Source: Caldilineaceae bacterium SB0661_bin_32
Lineage (GTDB): Bacteria; Chloroflexota; Anaerolineae; Caldilineales; Caldilineaceae
Reading direction: 5' to 3'
Assembly: GCA_009841235.1 (NCBI GenBank)
Contig: VXMH01000034.1
Coordinates: forward strand, 1-44,743
DNA length: 44,743 bases
Each line of letters begins with the position of its first letter. The stretch's first letter is position 1. The position numbers and the translations under genes were made by a program. Below, in pieces: positions 35,566-44,743 of the stretch. Below the pieces are notes generated by a model. That model made no database searches and had not been told where the DNA came from. It worked only from the letters and a program-made list of their open reading frames with translations.

Positions 35566-35976
35566 TCAACAGTTATTGGCAAGTTTCGGCGCCGAGAGCG
35601 CGGCCTCGGCGACAGCGTTCACGGCCTGCAAGGGCTCGCCAAGGCTGGCATGAAGCGCAGCGACGATGGCACCCTCCACCAGGGGCGCGTTGCTGAGGAG
35701 GCAGTTCCGCCGCCGGTGTTCCGGCAGCATTTCGAGAGCCAATTCAGCCGACATGACAGCGCTGCCCAGATCCATCAAAAGGAGTACCCCGTCTTCACAC
35801 CAGACCTCTTCAATGGCGGAAAGTATCCTGGACGCGTCGGTGCCAAGTGTCTCACCGTCGTCTGAGAGGCCGCCGGCCTGACCTATTGCGACCTGACCTC
35901 CCGCCATCTGCGCCGCCAATTCATGCACGCCCGCGGCAAGTCTGGCACTGTGTGAGACGATCACGAGACCTATCAA
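35566..35976 (-). CDS. dhaM: DhaM, PTS EIIA-like phosphotransfer subunit of dihydroxyacetone kinase
   Basis: A 136-residue mannose-type EIIA domain. The start is TTG at 35976, preceded by GGGGAG at a 6-base spacing; the longer open frame has no homology. It begins MIGLVIVSHSARLAAGV, with His9 at the phosphorylation position of E. coli DhaM, and continues with DDGETLGTDASRIL and LLLMDLGSAVMSAELALEML, the core of the fold. E. coli DhaM is fused to HPr and enzyme I parts; here those functions are separate neighbouring genes. It rephosphorylates ADP bound to DhaL. It starts 49 bases after glpK. Confidence 0.93.
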   Translation of the reverse strand: MIGLVIVSHSARLAAGVHELAAQMAGGQVAIGQAGGLSDDGETLGTDASRILSAIEEVWCEDGVLLLMDLGSAVMSAELALEMLPEHRRRNCLLSNAPLVEGAIVAALHASLGEPLQAVNAVAEAALSAPKLANNC

Positions 35977-36025
35977 GACTGACTCCCCGGAGGGCCGGCG
36001 CTGTGATGAACGGACACAGCGATGC

Positions 36026-37530
<1,505 letters not shown>

Positions 37531-37531
<1 letters not shown>

Positions 37532-38190
37532 CAGTCAGCACCAGTTATCGTGAAGACCTCGGCGGCGGTCTCGAACAGGAAGTAAGCGCTGGTGGCGCCG
37601 GGGTCCTGATGACCGATGGAGTGCGGGCCAAGGTAACTGGCGCGTCCTTTTCTGGCCTCAATTTCAATCGTATGTTTCATGCCGAGGTGGGCGGCCTGGC
37701 GGGCAGCAGCCAGTACGACGGCGGCACTCTGGTGGGCAGCCAGTGCGGCCTCCATTGCCTCGACGGCGGGCTGGATTGTATCGATCATGGTCTTGTCGTC
37801 GGCCTGGGCTTTGCCCCGCTGCTGGAGCCCATCAAGGCCGTAGCGGAACATCTGGGTCAACTGTTCCAGATCGATAGAGCTGCCGTTGGTGGGGCTGGTG
37901 GCGGCGCGCAGGAAGAATGTCCCGTACAGTGGTCCGGCGGCGCCGCCGACGCCGCTGATGAGGGTCATGGCGACGGAGCGGAGGAAGGCGCTGACGTCTT
38001 CGGAATGCCCCTCGTCCCGGAGGCGCTCCTGCAGTTTTCCCATACCGCGGCGCATATTCACGCCGTGATCGGCGTCACCGATGGCGGTATCCAACTCGGT
38101 GAGATGGTCTTCGTTCTCGATGATGCGAGCGGCGTAAGCCAACAGCCATTTGCGGAGTTGATTTGTTGTGATCTCCTGGGCCATTTTCAT
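37531..38190 (-). CDS. dhaL: Dihydroxyacetone kinase subunit DhaL
   Basis: A 219-residue ADP-binding subunit of PTS-type dihydroxyacetone kinase. The ATG at 38190 is chosen; the longer frame to 38250 runs into dhaK. Mg/ADP ligands lie in [15 protein letters not shown] near residue 34. Other family marks are [18 protein letters not shown] near residue 75 and [19 protein letters not shown] near residue 180. These are very close to E. coli DhaL. DhaL holds ADP that is rephosphorylated by DhaM and passes phosphate to the substrate bound to DhaK. It lies 25 bases after dhaK and overlaps glpK by one base. Confidence 0.95.
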
Positions 38191-38215
38191 GTTCCGTAGT
38201 CGGCTGGCCGGTCCG

Positions 38216-39199
38216 TTACCAATGCAGGACGGGTGTATGCACGGGGGCATCCCACAGCTGCAGCAGCTCGTCGTCCAGTCTCATCAGGGATATGGTATAC
38301 CCGCCGCGGCCGAGGCAGGTGAGGTAGTTACCGATCAGCTGGCGCTCCACGCGAAGATTATGTGCGGCCAGCAATTCATGAATTGCTTCGGAGAAAAGGT
38401 ACAACTCCAGAGGCGGTGTACCGCCCATTCCGCTTATCAGGAGCAGTATGCGATCACCGGAAGCAAAGGGCAGGTCATGGAGAATCGGGTGTACGATAAG
38501 GTCGACGATTTCGGGCATTCCTTTGCTCACCGAACGAACTTCGCCGGGTTCGCCGTGAATGCCTACACCCAGTTCGATGGTATCGTCTGCCAGATTCTCG
38601 CCGGGGCCGTTACGGGGGAGGGTATTAACGTTGGTCCCGACACCCATGCTGCGGGAGGCTGCGACAGCCCGCCGAGTCACTTCGACCGCTGCGTCCAGCG
38701 TATAGCCGGATTCGGCGGCGGCGCCGGCGATTTTGCAGGCGAGGGTCGCTGCGCCAAGGCCGCGGCGATTGGCGACCTTGGGGATCGACACGTCGTCATT
38801 GACGAGCACGTAGCGGGCGTCGATTCCCTCCTGCAGGGCGAGCTCGATTGTCAACTCGGTGTTGAGCACGCCGCCGGCATAGTTCTTTACGACGAAGAGA
38901 ACACCTCCACCGCGGTCGACCGAGTGGACTGCCGCCAGCAGCTGGACGGGTGAAGGGCTGGTAAAGATGGGGCCGGGACAGGCGGCATCGAGCATGCCAA
39001 GACCGACGTAGCCGATGGGAAGAGGTTCGTGTCCGCTGCCGCTGCCTTTGACGACAGCGACTTTTCCGGAAGGGGCGGGGGCCAATCGTTCGACAAAGTC
39101 CGGGTCGAAATGTACTTTGATTGTGTCCGGGTGACTCAATGCCATGCCACGCAGGCTCTGCGTGATGGCACTGCCCGGTTTCGTCATTAAGCTCTGCAT
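38216..39199 (-). CDS. dhaK: Dihydroxyacetone kinase subunit DhaK, with altered active site
   Basis: A 327-residue substrate-binding subunit. The ATG at 39199 aligns with the E. coli start (MQSLMTKPG against MKKLI). His57 in GSGSGHEP and His215 in GVGIHGEPG correspond to His56 and His218 of E. coli DhaK, the latter binding substrate covalently. The conserved KNYTGD motif, with catalytic Asp109 in E. coli, reads KNYAGG here: Gly110 replaces Asp. Also, PMHCGY after the first His is PLPIGY. The C-terminal LWDAPVHTPVLHW is standard. The rest of the kinase (dhaL, dhaM, HPr, EI) is intact downstream, so the gene is not obviously decaying. A changed substrate or mechanism is possible. Confidence 0.93.
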   Translation of the reverse strand: MQSLMTKPGSAITQSLRGMALSHPDTIKVHFDPDFVERLAPAPSGKVAVVKGSGSGHEPLPIGYVGLGMLDAACPGPIFTSPSPVQLLAAVHSVDRGGGVLFVVKNYAGGVLNTELTIELALQEGIDARYVLVNDDVSIPKVANRRGLGAATLACKIAGAAAESGYTLDAAVEVTRRAVAASRSMGVGTNVNTLPRNGPGENLADDTIELGVGIHGEPGEVRSVSKGMPEIVDLIVHPILHDLPFASGDRILLLISGMGGTPPLELYLFSEAIHELLAAHNLRVERQLIGNYLTCLGRGGYTISLMRLDDELLQLWDAPVHTPVLHW

Positions 39200-39235
39200 C
39201 GTTCGTTGTGGGCAATACTCGGCAACACCACGGCC

Positions 39236-39264
39236 ATTGTAGCCTGAAGTGAGGCTTTTTCCAA
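39236..39264 (-). promoter_or_regulatory. Sigma-70-type promoter for the dhaK operon, with palindromic spacer
   Basis: On the minus strand TTGGAA (39259-39264) and TACAAT (39236-39241) are separated by exactly 17 bases, 37 bases before the dhaK ATG. The spacer and its edges contain the inverted repeat AGCCT-6 nt-AGGCT, a possible operator. This is the best promoter match in the minus-strand half and would drive dhaK through the reductase gene at 27656. Confidence 0.6.
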
Positions 39265-39305
39265 CGTTGCGGGCAATTCGCGGTATACGGTAAGCGCTGT
39301 TCTGG

Positions 39306-40370
39306 TCACTGGCCGATTTGATCAGAGGGAAAGTCCTCGTCGACGCCGAGTTCGCCGGCCAGGTCGGCAAGATTCTGCCAGGTCTTCTCTTCGATGAAGA
39401 TGCCATCCTCGCGACCCTTCCGGGTACGCAGGAATTCGAGCTCGCCGGGGTAGTAGACGCGTTCAGTTCCCTCGGCGGGCGGTGTTGCCGTCAGGTAGTG
39501 GGCGAAGTCGGTTACTTCCCGTTTGAACTCTTCCAAGGGGCGAAAGGCATCGACCTGGAAGACGGCCATAAAGCAGCCGTCGTTGTGGCGGCCGGTCGGT
39601 TCGATCCCGAAGCCGAGGCCGGTCAGCAGCCCGGAGAGAATCTCGACCATGGCGGACAGACCGAAACCCTTGTGGCCTTCCGAACCGCCGAGGGGCAGCA
39701 TGGCCCCGCCGTTGCGTGCGGCGGCGGGGTCGGTGGAGGCGCGTCCTTCGCTGTCGATCACCCAGCCGGTGGGAATTGACTGGCCGCGCTGGATGGCGAC
39801 CCCCAGTTTGCCGCCGGCGACGGCAGAGGTCGCGATGTCGATGTAGAAGGGGCCGTCCAGATTGGAGGGGACGGCGATGCAGATTGGATTGGTGCCCAGG
39901 CGAGGTTCGCGTCCGCCGAAGGGGGCAACGCTCTTGGGGCCGCGGCCGGAATCGGCTGTCATCAGCCCGATCATACCGGCGTCGGCGGCCATCAGCGGAT
40001 AGTCGGTCAGACGCCCGACGTGGCCCTGGCGCACCACGGTGGCGGCGGCGACGTTTTCCCGGCGCGCCTTGTCAATGGTCAGCTGCATGGCCCGTTCGGA
40101 AACGGTGAAGCCGAAGCCCCAGTTTCCGTCTACGACCGTAGTTGCCCGGCTCTCCTGTGTGATGGTGAAGGGGGCTCCGGGCTGCAGGTGCCCCTTTCTG
40201 ATGGAGGCGATGTAGGAGGGGAGATGGATGACGCCATGGGAGTCGTGGCCGGCCAGATTGGCGGCAATCAGGTGGCGCGAGATGGTAGCGGCTTGGGCGG
40301 ATGAGGCGCCGGCGGCCTGCATGAGCCGTCCTGCGATCAGTTCGAGTCGACCGGCAGCAATATTGGGCAT
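39306..40370 (-). CDS. Ldh_2 family malate/L-lactate-type dehydrogenase
   Basis: A 354-residue NAD(P)-dependent 2-hydroxyacid dehydrogenase of the Ldh_2 (AllD/ComC/YbiC) family. The ATG at 40370 follows GGAG. The catalytic His45 is in NLAGHDSHGVIHLPSY. Other marks are VDGNWGFGFTVSERAM near residue 78, FGGREPRLGTNPICIAVP near residue 155 and GGSEGHKGFGLSAMVEILSG near residue 235. Family members act on malate, lactate, sulfolactate or ureidoglycolate; the substrate cannot be told here. It lies 65 bases after the sulfatase-like gene and 106 bases before dhaK, with the dhaK promoter in that gap. Confidence 0.92.
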   Translation of the reverse strand: MPNIAAGRLELIAGRLMQAAGASSAQAATISRHLIAANLAGHDSHGVIHLPSYIASIRKGHLQPGAPFTITQESRATTVVDGNWGFGFTVSERAMQLTIDKARRENVAAATVVRQGHVGRLTDYPLMAADAGMIGLMTADSGRGPKSVAPFGGREPRLGTNPICIAVPSNLDGPFYIDIATSAVAGGKLGVAIQRGQSIPTGWVIDSEGRASTDPAAARNGGAMLPLGGSEGHKGFGLSAMVEILSGLLTGLGFGIEPTGRHNDGCFMAVFQVDAFRPLEEFKREVTDFAHYLTATPPAEGTERVYYPGELEFLRTRKGREDGIFIEEKTWQNLADLAGELGVDEDFPSDQIGQ

Positions 40371-40435
40371 AGGACAAACTCCAGTTGGCTGGGGCCGGTT
40401 GGCGGAGCGGTCACCGACCCCAGGTGGATCGATAG

Positions 40436-41881
40436 CTACCTGCTGGAAAACTCCGGCCGTCCCAGAGCGTCGGTGGAATCGCGGCGCTCGTAGTAGTTGA
40501 GATGACCTCCGGCATCGGCGAGGATCCGTTCGCGGGCCAAGGCGACGCGCTCCGGAGTGCGGTCGGCGATGTTCAGGCGGCATTCGGGGTCGGTTTCGAG
40601 GTCAAACAGGCGCGTGATTGGCTGCCGCCCATTGGACGGCGACTGCCAGTCGACGGAGTCGAAGAACCAGTTGCGGTCGTCGCGGTACCAGACGGAGTTG
40701 CCATAGCGGCAGGTCAGGTATTCACGACGGTTGAAGCCGCCGCCGTCCTCGAGCAGGGGCAGAAGACTCTGGCCTTCAACGGGGTCGGCTGACCGTTGCC
40801 GGGCGGCGGCAAGGATTGTCGCGGGCACGTCCAAGGTGTAGACCAGCTCATCTCGTACCTGGCCGGCTCCCAGGCCGGCGGGATGGCGCATGAGGAGAGG
40901 GATGTCCATGGTTCCGGGATACATGTAGTCGGCGGGCTTTCCCATGATCTTATCCGGATTGTCGCCGAAGTTGGTGCCGTGATCGCTGAAGAAGAAGACC
41001 AGGGTATTGTCTCGCAGTCCCAGTTGATCGACGGTATTCAGGAGACGGCCGAACCATGTATCCACCATGGTGACCAGCCCGGCGTAGTTGGCGCGGATGC
41101 TGGGAATGCGATCGTCGTAGCGGTCGGCGAAGGGGCCGTAGGCGGCGGTCAGGCAGATTGGCTCGCGTTGGGCGCGGCTGCCGTAGAGGTCATAGTAGTG
41201 AAGAGGGGCTTCCCAGGTTTCGTGGGGGGTAAAGCTGTCTACGTAGAGATAGAAGGGGGATGTGTCCTTATTGCGGCCGGGGGGGTGGTTGTCGCGCAGG
41301 AAATCGATGGCGCGCTGGAAGGTGCGGGCGGCCGGCCAGTCTTCTTCGGGGCGATTGGGCCGCACATTGACCAGATGGGCGGCGATGCGGTCCGGGGCGC
41401 CGGCGCGATAGCGGTCGAGCAGAGCCGGGTCGGCGTCGGCGACGGCATGCCAGCGGTCTTCGGCCTGGCCGCGGACGAACTCCCATTGCTGGAAGCCGCG
41501 GGTGAAGTTCATGCCCGGCACGAAATAGTGGGGCACGTCAGCGACGAAGCCGGTGTGGTAGCCGGCCTGCTGCAGCGTTTCGGCAATGGTACTTTCCTCT
41601 GCGTTCATGGGCTGCCAGCCAGGCAGGTAGACGTTATCCCACGGGACAGGCCGGTAGTCGTTGAAGGGAAAGGCCCGGCGGCCGCTGTGCAAGGTGCGCC
41701 TGGTGGGTATGGTGGGGAGACATTCAGGGTGGGCGCGGGTGAAGCGGACGCTCTGTTGGGCGAAGCGGTCGATCGAAGGCGTAGAGATCCAGTCGTTTCC
41801 GTAGCAGCCGAGAAAGGCTGTGCGCAAGGTATCGGCAACGACTACGATCACGTTTGGCTGCGTCAGTTTTTTTTCGGTCAT
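40436..41881 (-). CDS. Sulfatase-like hydrolase with Thr at the nucleophile position
   Basis: A 481-residue alkaline-phosphatase-superfamily protein of the sulfatase type. The ATG at 41881 is preferred to a TTG at 41896. Metal-site marks are VVVADTLRTAFLGCYGN near residue 12 and FFSDHGTNFGD in the second half. The sulfatase motif, usually Cys/Ser-x-Pro-x-Arg, reads TIPTRRTLHSG: Thr57 occupies the position converted to formylglycine in classic enzymes, while Cys54 is three residues too early. Without formylglycine it may be a phosphodiesterase, phosphonate hydrolase or phosphotransferase rather than a sulfatase. No signal peptide is seen. Its neighbours are an Ldh_2 dehydrogenase and an SH3-like membrane protein. 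Confidence 0.88.
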   Translation of the reverse strand: MTEKKLTQPNVIVVVADTLRTAFLGCYGNDWISTPSIDRFAQQSVRFTRAHPECLPTIPTRRTLHSGRRAFPFNDYRPVPWDNVYLPGWQPMNAEESTIAETLQQAGYHTGFVADVPHYFVPGMNFTRGFQQWEFVRGQAEDRWHAVADADPALLDRYRAGAPDRIAAHLVNVRPNRPEEDWPAARTFQRAIDFLRDNHPPGRNKDTSPFYLYVDSFTPHETWEAPLHYYDLYGSRAQREPICLTAAYGPFADRYDDRIPSIRANYAGLVTMVDTWFGRLLNTVDQLGLRDNTLVFFFSDHGTNFGDNPDKIMGKPADYMYPGTMDIPLLMRHPAGLGAGQVRDELVYTLDVPATILAAARQRSADPVEGQSLLPLLEDGGGFNRREYLTCRYGNSVWYRDDRNWFFDSVDWQSPSNGRQPITRLFDLETDPECRLNIADRTPERVALARERILADAGGHLNYYERRDSTDALGRPEFSSR

Positions 41882-41907
41882 GTCGGGCGTTGCCAAATTG
41901 GTATTGC

Positions 41908-42741
41908 TTATTGGGAGAGAGGTTCCAAGAGTGTCAATTCACTTGTATTGGCGGGTACCCAGCCTTCAGCGCCGCCATCGACACGCACATACCACCAGAC
42001 GATGGTATCGCTATTGCCTTCCAGCCAGATGGGGCCGTTGAGAATCGTCATGGGATCGGCGTCCTGCAAGTGGGTAACGATGACGCCGGCGTGCGCCCCG
42101 GCTTGGGTGCGCAGTGAGATCTTGTAATCGGGCAAGAGCCGGATACGATCGCCCACCTTCATCGGGATTGCGTTGCGGCTGGAAGGCAGGCCGTTGGTTT
42201 CGACGATGAGGACATTCTGTCCGGCGGCCGCCGAAGAGGACCCCGCGGAAGAGGCGGCGGGCGTTCCGGCGCCGGCCAGGTCGCCAGTGAGCCATTCGTT
42301 CAGGAACCAGCCGCTGAACAGCGCAGAGACGGCGAGGAGCACGGCGGCCACGAGCAACAGGGGGTTGCCCGCCGCGGGCGCCGGCGCGAGGCCGGCATGA
42401 GGGGCGCTGCCCCTGGGCTGAACTGAGAGCGGGTCGCTATTCAATTGCATCCGCAGGGGGTAGAGACGAACGGGACGATCGCTTTTGTAGCGATCTTCGA
42501 TGAGGCGGAGGCTCTGGCGCAGGGCGATCTCGTAGAGAGCGTCGGCCATGTTGTTGTTCATATGGATTTCGGCGCGCACGGGCCGTCCGCGCCGGTCCAT
42601 GAGTACAAGAAGCCCGGCCAGGGGCTGGCCCTGGAGGTCGGTAAGATTGTAATAGTCGGCGCGGATACCCTGGAGGTCGGCGTGTGGTCTGAACCTTCGG
42701 ATCACACTCAACGTACCGGAGTTGCTCACGGCCTCAACCAT
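41908..42741 (-). CDS. Membrane protein with SH3-like C-terminal domain
   Basis: A 277-residue protein of unknown function. The ATG at 42741 follows GGAGAAAGAAG; the frame is open further upstream but overlaps the lipoprotein gene. Residues 1-105 form a cytoplasmic domain with RADYYNLTDLQGQPLAGLLV. A Pro/Ala/Gly-rich linker follows, then one membrane helix at about 127-146 and an Ala/Ser-rich linker. The C-terminal part (about 180-275) looks like a bacterial SH3 fold: VGDRIRLLPDYKISLRTQ and GGAEGWVPANTSELTLLEP. Such domains bind cell-wall or surface ligands. It is 26 bases before the sulfatase-like gene. Confidence 0.7.
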   Translation of the reverse strand: MVEAVSNSGTLSVIRRFRPHADLQGIRADYYNLTDLQGQPLAGLLVLMDRRGRPVRAEIHMNNNMADALYEIALRQSLRLIEDRYKSDRPVRLYPLRMQLNSDPLSVQPRGSAPHAGLAPAPAAGNPLLLVAAVLLAVSALFSGWFLNEWLTGDLAGAGTPAASSAGSSSAAAGQNVLIVETNGLPSSRNAIPMKVGDRIRLLPDYKISLRTQAGAHAGVIVTHLQDADPMTILNGPIWLEGNSDTIVWWYVRVDGGAEGWVPANTSELTLLEPLSQ

Positions 42742-42791
42742 CGCTTCTTTCTCCGGAGCGCATACGCACTTTTCTTCGCTGCCAGTCGAAT

Positions 42792-43622
42792 CTAATCCGG
42801 AAGTTGCAGAGAGACGATCCCTGCGACCTGGACAGAGTTCTCTCCGTAATGGACAACGCGCAGGTCGAACCTGCTGGGCAGATCCGGCCGCAGCATGCCC
42901 TGCCATCGCAGACTATCACCGGATTTGCGAAAGGGAAAATCGCCGGCAGGGATTCCGCTGATTTCGGCGCCCTGCTCTGCTTTTCCGACGTAACCGAAGG
43001 TTGTTCCTTTCAGCAGATCACCGGTGCCGACAGAACCTGTATAGGTCATCTTGAGGAGATTCTCCTGCAGGGCCATGGCCGGTTGATGTATGGGTTGGAT
43101 GCCCTCGATCACCAGGCGATGGACGCCGGCGGCGCGAACGTACTCTTGGGTCACTCGATAGACGCGCAGGCGCAGCAGGTATTCGACGCCACCGATGTTT
43201 GGCCAGGGGCCGTCGAAGTCGAGCGAGTCGCCGGCGATGCGCTCGGCGCGCAGGCCGGAGAAGAGGAATTCGGCGCGACCGTCAACGATCGCGGTGAGTT
43301 GTATATCGGTGCCGCGGATGAATTCGCCGATTTCGATGCGCATTTCGGTCGGTCCGGTAAAGGCGATGGCGTTTTCGGCGACATCCAGGCTGGGGAGGTC
43401 GACAAGCTGCGGCAGGTCGGCGATATCGCTCAGGTCGGGGAGGCCCAGCTCTCGCAGCAGATCGAGGTCGAAGCCGGGAAGCTGGTCCAGCAGCTCATCG
43501 ACGCCGGGCAGGGAACGGGGCGAGGGGAGCCGGGGCATCTGGGGCGCGCCGGGCAGGTCCGGGCCGAAGCAGGCGGACAGGAGGGTCAGCGAAATGATCA
43601 GGGAAGGTATCAGACGGCGCAT
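42792..43622 (-). CDS. Hypothetical lipoprotein
   Basis: A 276-residue predicted lipoprotein. The ATG at 43622 starts a clean signal: MRRLIPSLIISLTLLSAC, with lipobox LSAC and Cys18. A Pro/Leu/Asp-rich region of about 60 residues, with repeated LPGxD- and LPxL-type turns, links it to a beta-rich C-terminal region containing MRIEIGEFIRGTDIQLTAIV and SRFDLRVVHYGENSVQ. No enzyme motif is recognised. A GTG at 43658 would extend it by 12 residues but disturbs the signal peptide. It precedes the SH3-like membrane protein by 50 bases, and the two may form a cell-envelope pair. Confidence 0.7.
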   Translation of the reverse strand: MRRLIPSLIISLTLLSACFGPDLPGAPQMPRLPSPRSLPGVDELLDQLPGFDLDLLRELGLPDLSDIADLPQLVDLPSLDVAENAIAFTGPTEMRIEIGEFIRGTDIQLTAIVDGRAEFLFSGLRAERIAGDSLDFDGPWPNIGGVEYLLRLRVYRVTQEYVRAAGVHRLVIEGIQPIHQPAMALQENLLKMTYTGSVGTGDLLKGTTFGYVGKAEQGAEISGIPAGDFPFRKSGDSLRWQGMLRPDLPSRFDLRVVHYGENSVQVAGIVSLQLPD

Positions 43623-43681
43623 TTTTGCAGACAGACGACCCGGATTAACGGTAGGCACTTACTCGCGGTTTTCCTTGCATT

Positions 43682-44506
43682 TCAATTTTCTCTGCCAAGA
43701 GCCGGCGGTTCCTTCTGATGTTTTGCGGGCAGAGCGGGCTTCGCAGGGCGCTCGACGCCGTAGATTCGATAGCCGTTGACCAACATGCCGCCATCGACGG
43801 CTATGCGTTCGCCGGTGATGAAACTGGACTCTTCCGACGCCAGAAAGACGGCCGCAGCGGCGATTTCGTGCGGAAGGCCGTTGCGGCCGAGCAGTGTATC
43901 CTCGGTCAGGCGCGGCAGTTCCAAATGCGGAGGGCGGTTCTCGATGGGACCTGGAGCGATGGTGTTAACGCGGATATTGTAAGGAGCCAGATCGTTGGCT
44001 GCAATGCGGGTCAAGGACTCGACCGCGCTCTTGGCAGTGACGTAAGCTGCGCAGCGGGGCAGAGGGACGGCGCCATTTATGGAGGAGATATTGATGATAT
44101 TTCCCCTGCCGGCCTTAGCCATGACACGGCCCACCAGTTGTGAACAGATAAAGACCGCCGTCTGATTGACGCTGACCACGTGATCCCAGACTGACTGGGA
44201 TATCTGGAGGAAATGGCCGTTTTCGCCGAGGACAGCGGCATTGTTGACGAGGATGTCGATGCGGCCAAAGCGTCGCACCGTCTCGTCAACCAATATTTCT
44301 ACGTCGGGACGGCTGGAGACATCGGTCCTGACAAAGAAGGCGGTAGCGCCGGCACGTTGCAACTCGGCCAGGACACGCCGCCCGGACTCCGTGTCCTGCT
44401 CGGCGATGACAACTGATGCCCCTTCTTCAACAAAGCGTTTGGCGATCGTACGGCCGAGCCCGCGGCCGGCTCCGGTAACGATGGCGACTTTTTCCTTCAG
44501 CCGCAT
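43682..44506 (-). CDS. Short-chain dehydrogenase/reductase (SDR)
   Basis: A 274-residue classical SDR. The ATG at 44506 follows AAGGAAG; a GTG at 44521 overlaps that site. The cofactor motif is TGAGRGLG near residue 13, NNAA is near residue 86, the catalytic Ser is in INISSING near residue 140, and YVTAK near 155 gives the Tyr and Lys. The end of the fold, AVDGGMLVNGY, is followed by an unusual tail of about 25 residues rich in Pro, Lys and Ala. SDRs of this type oxidise sugar or polyol alcohol groups or reduce ketones. It is the first gene of the long minus-strand run. Confidence 0.93.
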   Translation of the reverse strand: MRLKEKVAIVTGAGRGLGRTIAKRFVEEGASVVIAEQDTESGRRVLAELQRAGATAFFVRTDVSSRPDVEILVDETVRRFGRIDILVNNAAVLGENGHFLQISQSVWDHVVSVNQTAVFICSQLVGRVMAKAGRGNIINISSINGAVPLPRCAAYVTAKSAVESLTRIAANDLAPYNIRVNTIAPGPIENRPPHLELPRLTEDTLLGRNGLPHEIAAAAVFLASEESSFITGERIAVDGGMLVNGYRIYGVERPAKPALPAKHQKEPPALGREN

Positions 44507-44532
44507 TATTCTTCCTTCCACTATGAAGTTTC

Positions 44533-44561
44533 AGTTTACAGTAGTCAATCCCGCTTGGCAA
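44533..44561 (-). promoter_or_regulatory. Putative promoter for the SDR gene
   Basis: On the minus strand TTGCCA (44556-44561) and TAAACT (44533-44538) are 17 bases apart, about 27 bases before the ATG. Each box matches consensus at four to five of six positions. The predicted start would leave the ribosome site intact. Confidence 0.4.
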
Positions 44562-44634
44562 CTGGACTGCAGTGGTCAGTGGTCAGAGGCGGCTTGCCGG
44601 CGGGGCACGGAGAACTTCGCAACATCCTTTTTGT

Positions 44635-44743
44635 CCACGAAGGGCCACTAAGGGTCACGAAGAACACCTTTTTTGTCCGCGGAGGACGCGGAGGGGGGCG
44701 GGAGGGCAGGCGCAAAGGCGTGACCGTACGGGGAGTTTGAGGG
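44635..44743 (+). repeat. Short imperfect tandem repeats and degenerate dispersed repeat at right edge
   Basis: Three imperfect 10-base units (CCACGAAGGG, CCACTAAGGG, TCACGAAGAA) run from 44635 to 44664, and a GCGGAGGA-type doublet follows near 44678-44695. From 44702 the sequence resembles the palindromic repeat at 14270: GAGGGCAGGC, then a diverged stem, then AGTTTGAGGG. No gene is visible between 44562 and the end. Confidence 0.55.

Noticed and set aside
44520..44548. Alternative SDR promoter TTGACT-17-CATAGT on the minus strand
   Set aside because: The implied transcription start would lie inside the ribosome site, leaving too short a leader; the boxes at 44533-44561 fit better.
44635..44695. 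CRISPR array
   Set aside because: The repeats are 8-10 bases, imperfect and adjacent, with no spacers and no cas genes.

Overview
This GC-rich window is most likely from a Chloroflexota-type bacterium, perhaps Caldilineae-like and perhaps from a host-associated or marine metagenome. That is an inference from gene content: an oligopeptide-type ABC transporter, Asp-box propeller proteins, two phytanoyl-CoA-dioxygenase-like (PhyH) proteins, Gfo/Idh/MocA and luciferase-like enzymes, a sulfatase-like protein, a Uma2 protein and a CHAT protease. No rRNA, tRNA, CRISPR array or transposase gene is visible. The two ends and a site near 14.28 kb carry copies of one dispersed palindromic repeat, so the ends may be assembly break points.

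Layout. 0.2-2.0 kb (+): two linked unknown genes and an AT-richer orphan. 2.1-8.2 kb (+): a complete ABC importer (lipoprotein binding protein, two permeases, two ATPases) with hairpins in the gaps between genes. 8.3-18.2 kb (+): four related beta-propeller proteins in two pairs, separated by an island holding McrBC, a dispersed repeat and a Uma2 gene. 18.2-22.3 kb: a luciferase-like monooxygenase, a PhyH protein, a Gfo/Idh/MocA oxidoreductase and a convergent second PhyH protein. Together these look like uptake and oxidative or hydrolytic breakdown of an unidentified organic (probably sugar-containing) substrate. 22.4-27.6 kb: a membrane protein joining a degenerate glycosidase-like domain to an O-antigen-ligase-like domain, a CHAT protease and a divergent membrane protein.

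27.7-44.5 kb (all -): SDR, lipoprotein, SH3-like membrane protein, sulfatase-like protein and Ldh_2-type dehydrogenase; then dhaK-dhaL-glpK-dhaM-HPr-EI-glpA-glpB-glpC and a ketopantoate-reductase-like gene. The second part is a glycerol/dihydroxyacetone module. GlpK and GlpABC take glycerol to dihydroxyacetone phosphate. EI, HPr and DhaM form a phosphorelay from phosphoenolpyruvate to the DhaK-DhaL kinase.

The strongest leads are in the minus-strand half. The DhaK has Gly where E. coli DhaK has catalytic Asp109, although both substrate histidines are kept. The EI-HPr-DhaM relay is encoded as three separate neighbouring genes with no sugar permease. The sulfatase-like protein has Thr at the formylglycine position. 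The glycosidase-like domain fused to the ligase-like domain has Arg at the expected nucleophile.
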